Shown: one piece after another, positions 1-10,282 of the stretch
Layout of the letters: each line of letters begins with the position of its first letter
How positions within the stretch are numbered: position 1 is the stretch's first letter
Source of the DNA: Balaenoptera acutorostrata
Taxonomy: Eukaryota; Chordata; Mammalia; Artiodactyla; Balaenopteridae
Assembly (NCBI RefSeq): GCF_949987535.1
Contig: NC_080064.1
Coordinates: 40,000,282-40,064,281, forward strand
Reading direction: 5' to 3'
Length of the DNA: 64,000 nucleotides
The notes under the pieces: generated by a model
Database searches by the model: none
Seen by the model: the letters and a program-made list of their open reading frames with translations, nothing else
What the model was told of the DNA's origin: nothing
Program-made: the position numbers and the translations under genes

Positions 1-394
1 GAGGGGCAGGCGGGGCCGTGCGCAGCAGTTCTAGGAAATGTGCACTTTCGCTCTCGGCATCCCGTCCATTGAGGCGGCCCGAGCAAAGCCGACTGCGCCG
101 AGCGGCGCTCTGAGCCGGGCTGGGGCGGAGGTGGGCAGGCCTGGGAAGCGTGCATCTTCTGTGCCCCCACAAGACACCGCGTTACCTGCCAGGGCCACAC
201 ACCCGCCCCCCCGCCCCACAGTGTAAGGCACTTCTGCTCCTTCCCCTCCCCACCCTGGAAGGGCGCACAGGGAAGAGCATCATAGTTCTTGGACACTTTC
301 GTATCTCCAGCACAAATCCCAGCATCTGGCACACAGTGGGAGCTAAAAAGCATTTCTTGAAAAATTATATGATGATGCTAATTTAAAGATGCAA

Positions 395-520
395 TAATAA
401 CTATGTGTGTCTGGCACTTTTAATCAGTTAATCCTCACAGCTAGCAGATGAAACTGACAGACAGGAAACAAAGGTGCAGGAAGGTTACCCAACTAGCCTC
501 AGGTGACCTGCACTCCCAAT
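395..520 (-). repeat. MIR SINE fragment
   Basis: Matches reversed MIR words: taatcctcacag, then gatgaaactga and an aggttacccaact-like stretch. Old and diverged. Confidence 0.55.
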
Positions 521-1096
521 GGGTGCAATGATTCTGGGCCCTGAAGGAGCACCGGCCACTCCTGGGCCAGTGCCCTGAGGTGTCCTAAGGGACTTCGGAG
601 CTGAGTCTTGTGCTGTGCTGTGTGAATATAGACTAATTCTTGGTTCTGAAGGTTAAATCAGACCAGGATGTCCCTCTGAATGAGGGAGGGAGGGAGGAAG
701 CTTTATGCAGAGAAATAGGCTCACAAGGTAAGAGAAGTAAAACTGAGTGCTTTCCGCTGCTCTTCCTGACAAGCTGGGGAGAAAAGGGAGAACCTCAAGA
801 ATAAAAGATGACAGGGTCTCAGCACTCAGGGCCGGGGAATATATGCACTGCCTACGGGGGAGGTGGATGGTGGTCAGGGACCAATCTGAAAGCCTGTAGG
901 TTCCCCCAGGGAAACTACCTTTGCCTAGTCAGGGAGGAACACAGGCTAGCAGCAGGTGCCACTGAAGAGAGACTGCACAGGACCTAGGCCTTTACCCAGA
1001 AATGGCCCCAGGGCCCTGACTTGTGTGGGCCAAATCTGACAACCTTCTGGCTCTTTTCAAGGGTAGCCAAGCATTCAGAGTGACCCCGGTACAACT

Positions 1097-1290
1097 CACC
1101 CACTGTTAGGGACTGAATGTTTGTGCCACTCCATTCATATGTTGAAGCCCCAACCTCCATTATGATAGTATTTGGAGATGGAAACTTTACAAGGGAATTA
1201 GGTTTAGAAGAGGTCATAAAGGTGGGGTCCTCATGATAGGATTAGTGCCCATCACCAGAGCTGGCTCTCTCTCAATCTCTAATATAATGT
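1097..1290 (+). mobile_element. MLT1-type ERVL-MaLR LTR fragment
   Basis: The series gggactgaatgtttgtg, attcatatgttgaagcccc, tgatagtatttggagatgg, aattaggtttaga and gggattagtgccc-like words is the ordered start of an MLT1 LTR. The 3' half is missing or unrecognisable. It is a non-coding remnant of an ancient retroelement. Confidence 0.75.
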
Positions 1291-1489
1291 GATGTCCATT
1301 AAGCCTCAATAAAAAAATCAAAAAAGAAAAGGAAAAAACCCACAATGCTCAAAACCAGTCACATCACTGCACCTAAACTGAAACTGCTGAGTTATGATCA
1401 GGTGGTATCAGCCCAGAGGGGACAGTCCAATCTGGTGACCATAGATGAAAGTCTGGCTATAAAGGATCATTTGCTTGAAGAGTCCAGGC

Positions 1490-1610
1490 TTTTCAAATGA
1501 CTGCCCTCAGGAACCTTTATAGCCAGACAATAAAAACTGGGAAGGGCTCTCAGGTAGAAGGAACAGCATAAGCAAATGCTTGGAGGCCTGACCATGGATT
1601 GTGTGACAGA
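1490..1610 (-). repeat. L2 LINE fragment
   Basis: The stretch with aacagcataagcaaatgcttggaggcc resembles the reversed L2 3' region (aacagcatgtgcaaaggccc word). Short and diverged. Confidence 0.45.
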
Positions 1611-2219
1611 CAGAGGAAGGGAGAGAGAGGTAGAACAGGTCAGCAGCATTGCAGTCCCAAGCAAAGTAGCAGGTAATGGATAAAATTAAACATTTTTAAA
1701 TGAAAATTAAGTGGGGGATGGAGTGAACCTGGAGAAGCTCACATGAACTCTGGGTAGAGAAGAGGAGAAAAAAAGAAGGCTTTGTCTGCAAGGAACAGAC
1801 GAGGAAGAGAAAACAACAAAGTGTTCCAGGATGGAGAGGGAGAAATCCAACAGTGACCTGTGGATGTTACAAAGCCCTCACCAAATGGACCAGTGACAGT
1901 GCTGAACTGTCTCCGTGTCTCAGGTGGGCAGGCTGAGGCTTTCTGTGAATACAGAGGCCGAGACGCAGCCCCCGTTAGCATCCAGAGCTGCCAACACCTC
2001 AACCACAGGATACACCACAGGGCCCCAACTTCAGAACTGGAACACATCCAGTCTCATTTTGTAATCAATTGTGAGCATATTTTGAGCTAGGTTTTGAAGC
2101 CAGGTTGATTAGGAAAGAAAAGACTGCCTCAGTAATAATTATAATAGAATGTAAAATACGTAAGTGCCGAAAGAATATCATAAAATGCCATAAAAAATTC
2201 CACGGAGGGAAAGAATAGA

Positions 2220-2440
2220 TGTGGCTGGGTCATCAAGGAAAGACCTGCACAAAGTCTTCCCAAGCCAATGAGATTTAGGAGCATTCTGGGAAGACTTCCT
2301 GGAGGAGGTACAGCATTGGGCTGAGCCTTGGATATCTCATAGGAATCAGGAGTAGAAGAGGAAAGGAGGAAATTCCTGCAGAGGGAGAGGGCCCAGAACA
2401 AGCAACAGCATTTCCAAGCTTGGGGCAACGTTTTGTGTTC
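2220..2440 (-). repeat. L2 LINE fragment
   Basis: The ordered words gaagacttcctggagg, then gctgagccttgga, then an aacagcattt-like stretch are typical of reversed L2. Confidence 0.55.
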
Positions 2441-2924
2441 CAGCGGATATTCTGCGCAGATTTAAAAGCCTGCGGATACTGGAGGAGCTGCTCAGCCAGA
2501 CGGCTTGGCAGCCGCTGAGCAGAACTGAAGGCTGGGCCACCGGCTGCCTGTGGATTAAGTGGGCGGACAGAGAGCCAGTGATGGGAGATAAAAGGGAGTG
2601 AAGTGGATAATATTTAGAAGAAAACTCGAGGGGGAGAGAATGCGGCAGCCTGGCTGGCAGGCAGCAGGCTTGTCCCATTCTTCAGTTTCCTCCTTCGGAA
2701 AGCTGCATTACCAGGCGACCTCTTCCTGGCTTTGAGAGATGTCCAAATCGGAACTATTAACAAAGGCACGGGCACGCTCCCATTTTTATCTCCGTCTCAA
2801 AGTGCTTTGCCGCTCAGGCTTTTCTCTTTGGCCTGGGATCGGCTGGTGGGTGAGTTGCTGCGGAAAGGAGATCACTCTGTTTGTGGATGGGACTTCTTGG
2901 AATTCTTGAGAACTGGTCCCTTCC

Positions 2925-3180
2925 AACTCTAAGATTTTAGAAGTCTGTGTGTATGAGCTGAAAAAATGTCTTCAAAGCTAAGGGGCTAGGATTTCACGAT
3001 GTGAAGATTCTTCGAGTCCAAAAATGCCTCTGAGCCTAATGTTCTAAGATTTCACCATTCTTAGATTCCCTGAGCCTCCAAGTCCCGGCTCAGGATTCGG
3101 AGATTCTGTAAATCAGGAAGACGTCATGCTGTGTGACCTTCTGATTCTGAGACTAGAATATTTCATGACATCTTGGTCAC
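2925..3180. repeat. Degenerate array of AGATTCTA-like words
   Basis: The words ctctaagatttta, ctaggatttc, gaagattcttcg, gttctaagatttc, ttcttagattccc, caggattcggagattctg and ctgattctgag recur every 20-40 bp. The array follows ggtcccttccaactctaag, a word typical of CR1/L3-like and MIR3-like 3' tails. It is probably the expanded tail of an ancient CR1-type element. Confidence 0.5.
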
Positions 3181-3319
3181 CTCCGGCTTTATGGCCTCAC
3201 TCTCCTTTGATGGAGGTACCTAAGCCATCCGTGCGTCTGCTCCTGAGTTTTTTTCCCCGCCCCCGCCCCATGTTGGGATAATATATTAAATGCTAAAGTC
3301 TGAGTTAACCAAGTCAGGG

Positions 3320-3336
3320 AAAAAAAAAAAAAAAAA
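3320..3336 (+). repeat. Poly-A run
   Basis: An uninterrupted run of 17 A. No recognisable retroelement body precedes it. Confidence 0.9.
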
Positions 3337-4439
3337 GGCCAGAGCCTGCTGTGCTGGCAGGGGCTCTTTGCAAACAGCTCTCCGGGCACACAAAGAGTCT
3401 GAGAGTACACATGCCTAGGGGTCAGTGCTAGGGGTCCCCCAAGTGACTTCCACACCGTGTGACAGACATTTGCTGAACAGCTCCTAACCACAGGGCTCGG
3501 CGCGGGAGCCACGGTGGGTGTGGCAGGCTTCCAGAAGCGCAGCGTGGAGGCGGGGCCAGAAGCAGCCAGCTCCCAGGCCAGGATCTGGAGTTACACGTTC
3601 AGATTAGGCCAGCCCGTGCTTGGAGCCAATACTGACCCAGGGGCGCTCACTCTGTGGCTGTCTTCCGGGGAGAAGAGGGCTCAGCATGGTCGGACGTCCT
3701 TAGGGGTGCCCAACGGTCTCAGGGGAGGTGTCTGGCCCCTTCACTCTGGGGAAGGCACATAGATCTGATGGGAAGCCAGAAGTAGGGACGAGTACTGAGG
3801 ACTTGAGGGACCAAAGGTCGGTGCTGCTGTAGCTGCCACGGAGGCTCAGGTGGGGTGTAGGACCCAGCAATAGCCATTCTTGGAGGATGGGAAGTGAGAG
3901 TGGGTTCTGCAAGATGGAAACATATAACAGCAAGAGAAAGGAAGAACAGGCTCTCCGTGTGACATGTGGAGACAGGACACCGGGGAGACTAATGCACAGG
4001 TGCTCCATGCCTCAGTTTCCACGGCTGTAAGAAAGGACTAATAATGCTCACTCTCCCTGACTTGGCAGTGAACTCTCCAGGGGAAAAATCTAGGCTGTTT
4101 CCCAGTCTCTGCTCCCAGCATTGTCCTGGCTGACACTAAGGTGGTCTGGCTGAAAGACTGAGGGAGCCAGTGAGGGAAAGGGGTCCTGATGACGACCAGG
4201 CTCCAAGGCTGGGCAGCTGTCCACCAGACTGTGCCACGACGGGCTGGCGCTCTGTCTGCCCTGCAGGCTGGCAACAAGAGGCAGCAGGTCACCCACCGGA
4301 ACCAGCAGGCTTCCGGATGAGTAGGTATCGGCAGCAGCCCGCCACAGACAAGCCTGCTGGCCCCTCCCAAAGGCGGAGAACTCAGGCTCGAAATCTCAGG
4401 GTGGCCCGGGGCCTCCAAGATACAAGGACCGAAGATGAG

Positions 4440-4560
4440 AACCGCAGAAGTCAGAACTGGGTCGGGCCTGGATCGTGGGACAGAGGGGCAACCTAGGCCC
4501 AGAGAGGGACAGGACAAGCCCAGAGTCACAGCCAAGGTAGGGATGGGGTAGGGCTAGAGC
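4440..4560 (-). repeat. MIR fragment
   Basis: Contains gcccagagagggacagg and cagagtcacagcca, matching the reversed MIR core. Confidence 0.5.
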
Positions 4561-4676
4561 CTCCTTTGTATTCAACTACCCACTTCATGATTTCCACATT
4601 TTGTGTCCTTGTAGGATGGTGTGGACCTATTAAAGTTCAAAGAGGAGGCTCTTCACTGTGGCTTGTGTCATCTTTC

Positions 4677-4880
4677 TTCATTCATTCGTTCATTCATTCA
4701 TTCAATAGTGCTGGATGGAGGAAGGAAGGGAAGCAGGGATCGTCATATCATGGTTTCTGACCATTCATTCATTCATTCCCTCTCTAAATACTAATTGAGC
4801 ACCCAATAATATGTGGTATAGATATAAGACCTCTGACTATAACCAAGAACACCCTTTATTCAACTGTGCTGCCTAGCCTG
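4677..4880 (-). repeat. (TTCA)n with L2/MIR-like sequence
   Basis: Tetranucleotide repeat ttcattcattcgttcattca at 4677-4704 and again at 4762-4778. The second is followed by ctaattgagcaccc-like reversed L2 3'-end sequence; the TTCA runs fit decayed L2 tails. Confidence 0.6.
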
Positions 4881-5147
4881 TGTTAGGGGTGCCGTCTTCA
4901 CAGTGGTCCCTTGGAAAGCTGGGCATGCCTTTGGGAACTCCTAGTTTAGAATAAGATTCAATTTCTAAGCCAGGGAGAAAATCAGTTTCAGCACTTTTCA
5001 ATGATCTCTTTCTATACATTTTTTATATTTTATTTTACTTTTTAGAAAGATATGGTGATCTCCCTCCACTCCAATACACACACACGTCACCCGATAATGC
5101 CATCTGACTGTTAAAAACAAAACTATGTCAGCTCTCGGAATCTTGAA

Positions 5148-5368
5148 AAACATGGACTCTGGCATCAGACACACTTGAGTTTGAATCCTGAGCCCGCCTC
5201 ACCTGGCTGTATAATCACAACCAAATGACTTAACCTTTTTAAGCCTTAATTTATTGTCTGTAAAAGAGATATGATACTCTGCCTTGTCCTATCTCTGTGA
5301 GGATTAGAGATGATGTACTTACGAGGTCTAATGTAGCGCCCTGTACAGAGATACGGCTCAATAAATGA
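5148..5368 (+). repeat. MIR SINE, nearly full length
   Basis: Ordered MIR words: gactctggcatcaga, gagtttgaatcctg, gacttaacctttttaagcc, gtctgtaaaagagata, gaggattagagatgatg and ggctcaataaatgatga. Confidence 0.8.
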
Positions 5369-5944
5369 TGACTTTGGGGTTTCTAACTCCCTAGAGAGGG
5401 GGCTGTAGAATTTTACAAACATTTCGGACACCCTTGGCAGCCACGCCCAAGTGTTCAGGCTCTACGCACATTGGATGGAGAGCATCGGCATGTTAGCTAA
5501 ATCACAGCCAAGTGCAGAACGGCAGTGTCCCGTTGTCTTATTTTGCCTCGGAGAACCACACAACTTAGAGGTCTCCTCATCCAGTGCCTCCACTGTACTG
5601 AGTGGGGGGGACTGAGGCCCCCTAGAGGGAGAAGGAGGTCTCCTAATCAGCCCAGTGTGTTCGTGGCAGCTGGTACCAGTCCCCAGAGGCAGCCAGCAGA
5701 GCCGACTGAAATCTGCAGGTCCCAAGATTGTCACAAGATCTGGACTCAAAGCTCAGGCATCCCCAGGCCCCTGAGGGCAGGGGCTGCCACCACCCCCTAT
5801 TACTCCAGCTTTACTTTGTTCAGCAAAGCATGGGCAGCGGACAGGGCTGCTGGCAGAAGGTGCCAACAGGGCAGAGCTGATGCTTCCCACGCAGCCTTCT
5901 CCTTTCCTTGTCCTGAAGCCGCCCGGACTCTTTTCCAAGAACAA

Positions 5945-6175
5945 GCCTTACCATCTAGGTAGTCATTTTACCCTCTCAACAACCTCCCACAGGTAGTAGC
6001 TTCTCACGTCCTCACAAAACCAACTCAGTTGTGAAAGGCTGAGCCCTACTGCCCGATTCGGTTGTTAGTTAAGAACACCAGAGTTACATACAAGTCATTG
6101 GTTTTAGAGCCAGAGCTGGGACTGAAACCTAGAAGCTAGTCTCCCATCTCTCAGCCCACTATACTGAGCTGTCTG
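5945..6175 (-). repeat. MIR SINE
   Basis: Reversed MIR. Ends with agagccagagctgggactga and tctcagcccactatactg, the reversed 5' tRNA-derived end. Confidence 0.6.
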
Positions 6176-6404
6176 TAACACATCACAGAAATCTTCAGAG
6201 GCCCTGCCTTTACCATCCCTGCTCCAGCCACATAGCCAAAGGAAATAATTTCTCTAGAAGTATAAATTCTCCAAGAAGTAAAATTTTAAGCCTTTAAGCT
6301 CTAAAGGAAAGAAGAAAACAGAAGAAAGGACTGAAGGAAGAATTGCAGGACATGAACTACCTACATGGAGGAAGTCTAGAGAACCCGCATGGGGCGGCAG
6401 GAGG

Positions 6405-6590
6405 AGCGCATCCTTCCTTTAGAGTCAGGCAGACCGGCTCTGTTCCTTATTAGCCACGTGACCTTGGGCAAGTCATCCAGCCTTTCTGAGTGCCCACCCT
6501 AGAAAGTTCCAGGGTTGTGAGACTCCAACAAGATGAAAAAGCGTGCGGAGCCTCCTGCAGGGTGCCTGGCATATGGAGTTGATTATAATC
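6405..6590 (+). repeat. MIR SINE
   Basis: Contains gccacgtgaccttgggcaag, catccagcctttctgag and gggtgcctggcatatgg in MIR order. Confidence 0.7.
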
Positions 6591-6594
6591 GTCC

Positions 6595-6760
6595 CATGGA
6601 ATGTCAGGGCTGGAGTGGCTTGAATGATGACCTAATCCTGATGTCTCATTTCACAGGTGGGAAAAACAAGGTCCAGAGAGGTGACATGACTTGCTCAAGG
6701 ACACAGAGCAAACTCATGGTGATGTTGGGTCTAGCACCCTCAGTTCAAATTAAAATCAGA
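6595..6760 (-). repeat. MIR SINE
   Basis: Reversed core: tttcacaggtgggaaaaaca, gtccagagaggtgacatgac and ttgctcaaggacacagagc. It lies head-on to the MIR just before it. Confidence 0.65.
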
Positions 6761-6932
6761 GACCACGGCCAAGAAGCTGGATCTTTCAAGCTGTGCGATG
6801 ATGGAAGAAAGTTTTTCAGTCATTCCTGTAGCCCATGTGGCTTTCTTTCTCCATTTAGCAAGGGAAAATGTGGTATTTCTGACCAGAAGAAAATTTAATA
6901 TTTTGAGAAATACTAAAATTAAAGCTAAAATC

Positions 6933-7299
6933 GGGCTTCCCTGGTGGCGCAGTGGTTACAGAGTCTGCCTGCCAGTGCAGGGGACGTGGGTTCGAGCCCT
7001 GGTCCAGGAGGATCCCACATGCCGTGAAGCAACTAGGCCCGTGCACCACAACTACTGAACCTGTGCTCTAGAGCCCGTGAGCTGCAACTACTGAGTCCGT
7101 GTGCCACAACTACTGAAGCCTGCGCGCCTAGAGCCCGTGCTCTCCAACAAGAGAAGCCACTGCAATGAGAAGCCCGTGCACCGCAACGAAGAGTAGCCCC
7201 CGCTCGGCGCAACTAGAGAAAGCCCGCGCACAGCAACAAAGACCCAACGCAGCCAAAAATAAATAAATAAAATAAATAAATTTATTTAAAAAAAAAAAA
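6933..7299 (+). mobile_element. CHR-type tRNA-derived SINE, long variant
   Basis: Starts gggcttccctggtggcgcag, with a pol III A box (tggcgcagtgg) and B box (gggttcgagcc), and ends in an AAAT-rich, A-rich tail. Unlike the other copies, it has extra copies of a caactactgarncc module between about 7040 and 7130. A short flanking match (ctaaaat before, ctaaaat after) is a plausible target-site duplication. Located inside TRABD2B intron 2. Confidence 0.92.
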
Positions 7300-9714
7300 C
7301 ACTAAAATTCCAGTCTTAACAAACAGGCACTCTCTTTTAAGGCTTTTTTTCCCTCCTTCCTCTCTCATTGCTCCCCCCTCCCCAAATATTTTGCAATAAC
7401 AGTAATGCTGGGAGGAAAGAAAAAATAAAAATCTGATGCACTTAACAGATATTTCAGTACAATAATGCATCACAGATGTTCATATCAAACTGTGCACGCG
7501 TGCATACAATTTTACTGAGAAGGCTGTTGCATTTCTGACTTTGGGGTTGGGGATCCCTAACAACCCCAACTGCCCAGGCTCTGGAATCCCTCCCTTAACA
7601 GTTAGCCCACGGCTGCCCACGGGGATGGAGGAGAGATTTCATCACCTCGCTCCAAAATGATAACAGGACAAATTGGCGGCGTCAGGCACTCTGGCAGGTG
7701 GTGAAGGGTGTGCAGATTAGGGAACCGAGAGGAGTCCTGTTTTCTTTTGTTCAGGACTTGCTTCCTACAGCCCTCTCGAGGAGCTGGACCCAAGAACAAT
7801 TTTAAGAGCGGGCCCAGGCTGGTGATGGGTGGGTGCATTTTTGAAACCAGAGGTTTGAGTCTGTTTGATCTTCAAATGTGGGCTTTGGAGACTGTCAGCG
7901 GGCTCCTCGCTGGCCGATGAATGGCTCTCAGGAACTTTTCCTAAAACATAACCTCACGCACTTTCCAGAAAATGTTTTCAACCTACCAAAGCCGTCCTTT
8001 GGTTGAACAGCAGTGTTTCCAGACCTCGAAGAAAGATAGTTTTGTTGTTTTAAGAGAGACAGATTAAAGCCAGGGGCTGTTTAACCAGAGGGTCTGTGTG
8101 CTCCCTTCGGCTCTGGTCGGATTCCTCTGTGGTTGGTACAAAGAGGGTGTTGAGAGTGACGGTGGATTCCCCCACCTCCCCAGCCTAAAAAAGATATCAA
8201 GGCCAGACGTGAGGCCTCTGAACAGAGAGGCCTCCTACAAACCTGCCTCCAAAATGAGATGGGCGGCGAGCACTGGGGAGCCCGACGCAGATAATATCAG
8301 CTCCCGAGGCTGGCAAGGGAAAAGTCACTTCAGAGGGAGAAAGCCGGTACGTTCAGAGGAATCAGCGCTGGGCCAGAGAATGCACAGGATTTTTCCCCGC
8401 GGAGAAGGAGTCAGGGGTAGTCAGAACCCTGCGGGGCGTGACTAACTGCCCCAATATTCCTGCCACCGGGGCCCTCTGGGTAAGGGCTCCACAATTATGG
8501 GAGAGCCAGCAGGAGAACCGACAAACCCGCCTTTCATTTGGCCGGCAAATCAATCTGGCTTCTTACCTCCCCGGGGACAATATTGCATTTCCCCTGGAAA
8601 AACAAAAGCCAGAGATCTCCGAAGGGGGATCAGTTTCTGCCCCTGTTTCCCTGGTGAAGAGCTTGCAACATCTCAGGAGCAGCCAAGCAGGTCTGGTTCC
8701 AGTGGTAGAGTTTCTAGTCTGGCCAATTTATGGGGCTGCCTCCTTACTGGAGGAGCGTGTCTTGGGGACCACACCACGCTTGGGGCGTGGGCCCGGCCTC
8801 CTTGCAGGAGCCACCAGCCCTGACTCAGGGACTGACAGCCCGTTCTCAAGGCGCAGATGTGAACTCATTGTTCCCTGGGCCTCAGAGTTGAGTTTGGGGC
8901 CAGTGAGTTGTGAGTGACCTCTGACCATGGAGATGGGGCTTTTAATGACATTTTGCTGGATCAGGTCTCTGGCAGCCAGAGACTTTAAACCTCCTAAGCT
9001 CCGCCCTTCCCCCTGCCCCTACACCTGAGGTTCAGAAATCAGAACTGTCAACCTTTAAGTGAACACATTTCTCTGAAATTATTAACCCCAAAACTATCCT
9101 TGCTGACTTTCTCCCAGCCTAGGGGAGGCAGTCTGAGGGTCGCCTGGAGCTTTGCAGAGGCCCCGGGAAATCTGGCAGCGCTTAACAGCAAGCCAGGGTC
9201 ACTAGAGACCAGGCCCATCGCACTCCTCCTGCCCCCCCCGACCCCAACCCCACCTCGAGAAGCCCGTCTCCCTCTATGCGTCCTGCGTACATACACACAG
9301 CTGCCCAGATGCACCCGCACAACAGCCTCAAGACAGCCTCCTGCTCTCGAGACCCCAGGGTCTCAGGGAAAGTCAGGCCTAAACTGGAAACTCTTTCTTT
9401 TTGCTTTTCATCACTGTGATGCTCCGAGGGAAATTCTTTCTGCTCGGGCGAGCACAGCAGGTGGGGAGCGTGTATCCCCAACAGGTAGCACCACTGAGAT
9501 AGAAGAAAACACACAAACTCTTACCCCCCATTCCAGCACACGCCAGTTTGCCCTCATACCACCACAAAGGCAGCTCAAGAGCTGCCCCACAGCCCAAAAG
9601 ACCCTCTCCCTTTCGGGAAAGGGCAGGGTTCTGCCTGCCGAAGGAAGAGCATCAGAGAAGAGGACCAAGGCGCATGGGGGCTGCCGGGCTCTGGGGCGGG
9701 AGCTGCGCGCTTAC
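7300..9714. other. Repeat-free intronic stretch, possible conserved noncoding DNA
   Basis: No SINE, LINE or LTR words recognised for about 2.4 kb. Transcription-factor-like words include acaattatgg (about 8490), a caaatcaatctgg stretch near 8546 and ggacaatattgcatttcc spanning 8580. No ORF here resembles a known protein. Calling it regulatory is inference from repeat depletion and motif content only. Confidence 0.35.
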
Positions 9715-10275
9715 CTGGGAGAAGTTGAGCCCATTGAGCGGATGACACTGCTCCTCCACGCGCTCCACGGCCCCGGTGCTCTTCTTCATCTTCTCGGCTC
9801 GCTGGGCCAGGTAGAGGTCCAGCACAGGCACGCCCCGGGAGCGCACGTCGGTCTCCGTAAGCGAGTTCACCATGAGCATCACCCACACCGGCCTCTTGCG
9901 CTCCCAGTTGCCCGCGATGGCGTTGAACAGATAGTCGGCGTAGAGCCCCTTGCCCCGCTGTGCGGGCGTCATCCACGACGGCATCATCAGCTTCACGTAG
10001 TCCAGGTGGCGCTTCAGGCGCCAGTAGAGTTCACGGGGCAGCACGTCCTGCAGGTTCTCCCCGTGCGGCAGCAGCTGGCAGCTGGCCAGCGCCGAGATGG
10101 TGTAGGGGTCTGTCAGGTCCAGCTCAAAGTAGACGCGGGCGCTGGCCTGGAAGGCCGCCTTGGAGTTGTCCGGGATGAAGTCCCAGACGCGGGTGTAGGG
10201 GACGTGGATGGTGCCAAACAGGTAGGCCGGGGGGTCGCGCCGAATAGTCCACAGGAAGGAATTCAGGTCCCTCTG
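9715..10275 (-). CDS. TRABD2B: TRABD2B coding exon 2 (TraB/TIKI protease domain, N-terminal part)
   Basis: This 561-bp, 187-codon exon has phase 0 at both ends and encodes residues 35-221 of TRABD2B/TIKI2. In this family the protein is a membrane-tethered, metal-dependent protease that clips the N-terminus of Wnt ligands and so antagonises Wnt signalling in secreting cells. The exon opens [20 protein letters not shown] and carries the first catalytic GxxH motif (GTIH, residues 55-58). The conserved Glu of the family is probably E86 in VYFELDL. A sequon, NFS, sits at 218-220. The acceptor is a pyrimidine-rich tract ending ccccctgcag and the donor is cag|gtaagc; both are strong. The family's second GxxH motif lies in a later exon outside the window, so the catalytic site is incomplete here. 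No frameshift or stop is seen. The exon is GC- and CpG-rich compared with the surrounding intron. TRABD2A is the only close alternative, but the exon 1 N-terminus fits TRABD2B. Confidence 0.96.
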
Positions 10276-10282
10276 CTGCAGG
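10271..10282 (-). promoter_or_regulatory. TRABD2B: Tandem NAG (CAGCAG) splice acceptor of TRABD2B exon 2
   Basis: On the minus strand the intron end reads ctgcag|cag|agg. Splicing at the first AG (exon starting at 10275) retains Gln35. Splicing at the second (exon starting at 10272) removes that single residue without changing the frame. Which site is used cannot be told from sequence. Confidence 0.7.

Larger units (their letters stand above)
1..9714 (-). other. TRABD2B: TRABD2B intron 2, first 9.7 kb (continues beyond window)
   Basis: The next family exon (beginning about VLFALNQTLL) is not found in any minus-strand frame here, so this is the donor-proximal part of a long intron that runs off the left edge. 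It contains an MLT1-type LTR piece, decayed L2 and MIR, and one young SINE at 6933-7299. The interval of about 7300-9700 is free of repeats I can recognise. The gene being long is known from human; the intron assignment follows from the missing exon 3. Confidence 0.85.

Noticed and set aside
4677..4778. CRISPR-like array from recurring ATTC units, also at 31724, 56852 and 60633
   Set aside because: These are simple TTCA tetranucleotide runs attached to decayed L2 3' ends in a mammalian genome; there are no spacers.
6933..7299. A genuine tRNA gene suggested by A and B boxes
   Set aside because: The boxes belong to the tRNA-derived head of a SINE with an A-rich tail and target-site duplication; a folded tRNA is not maintained.
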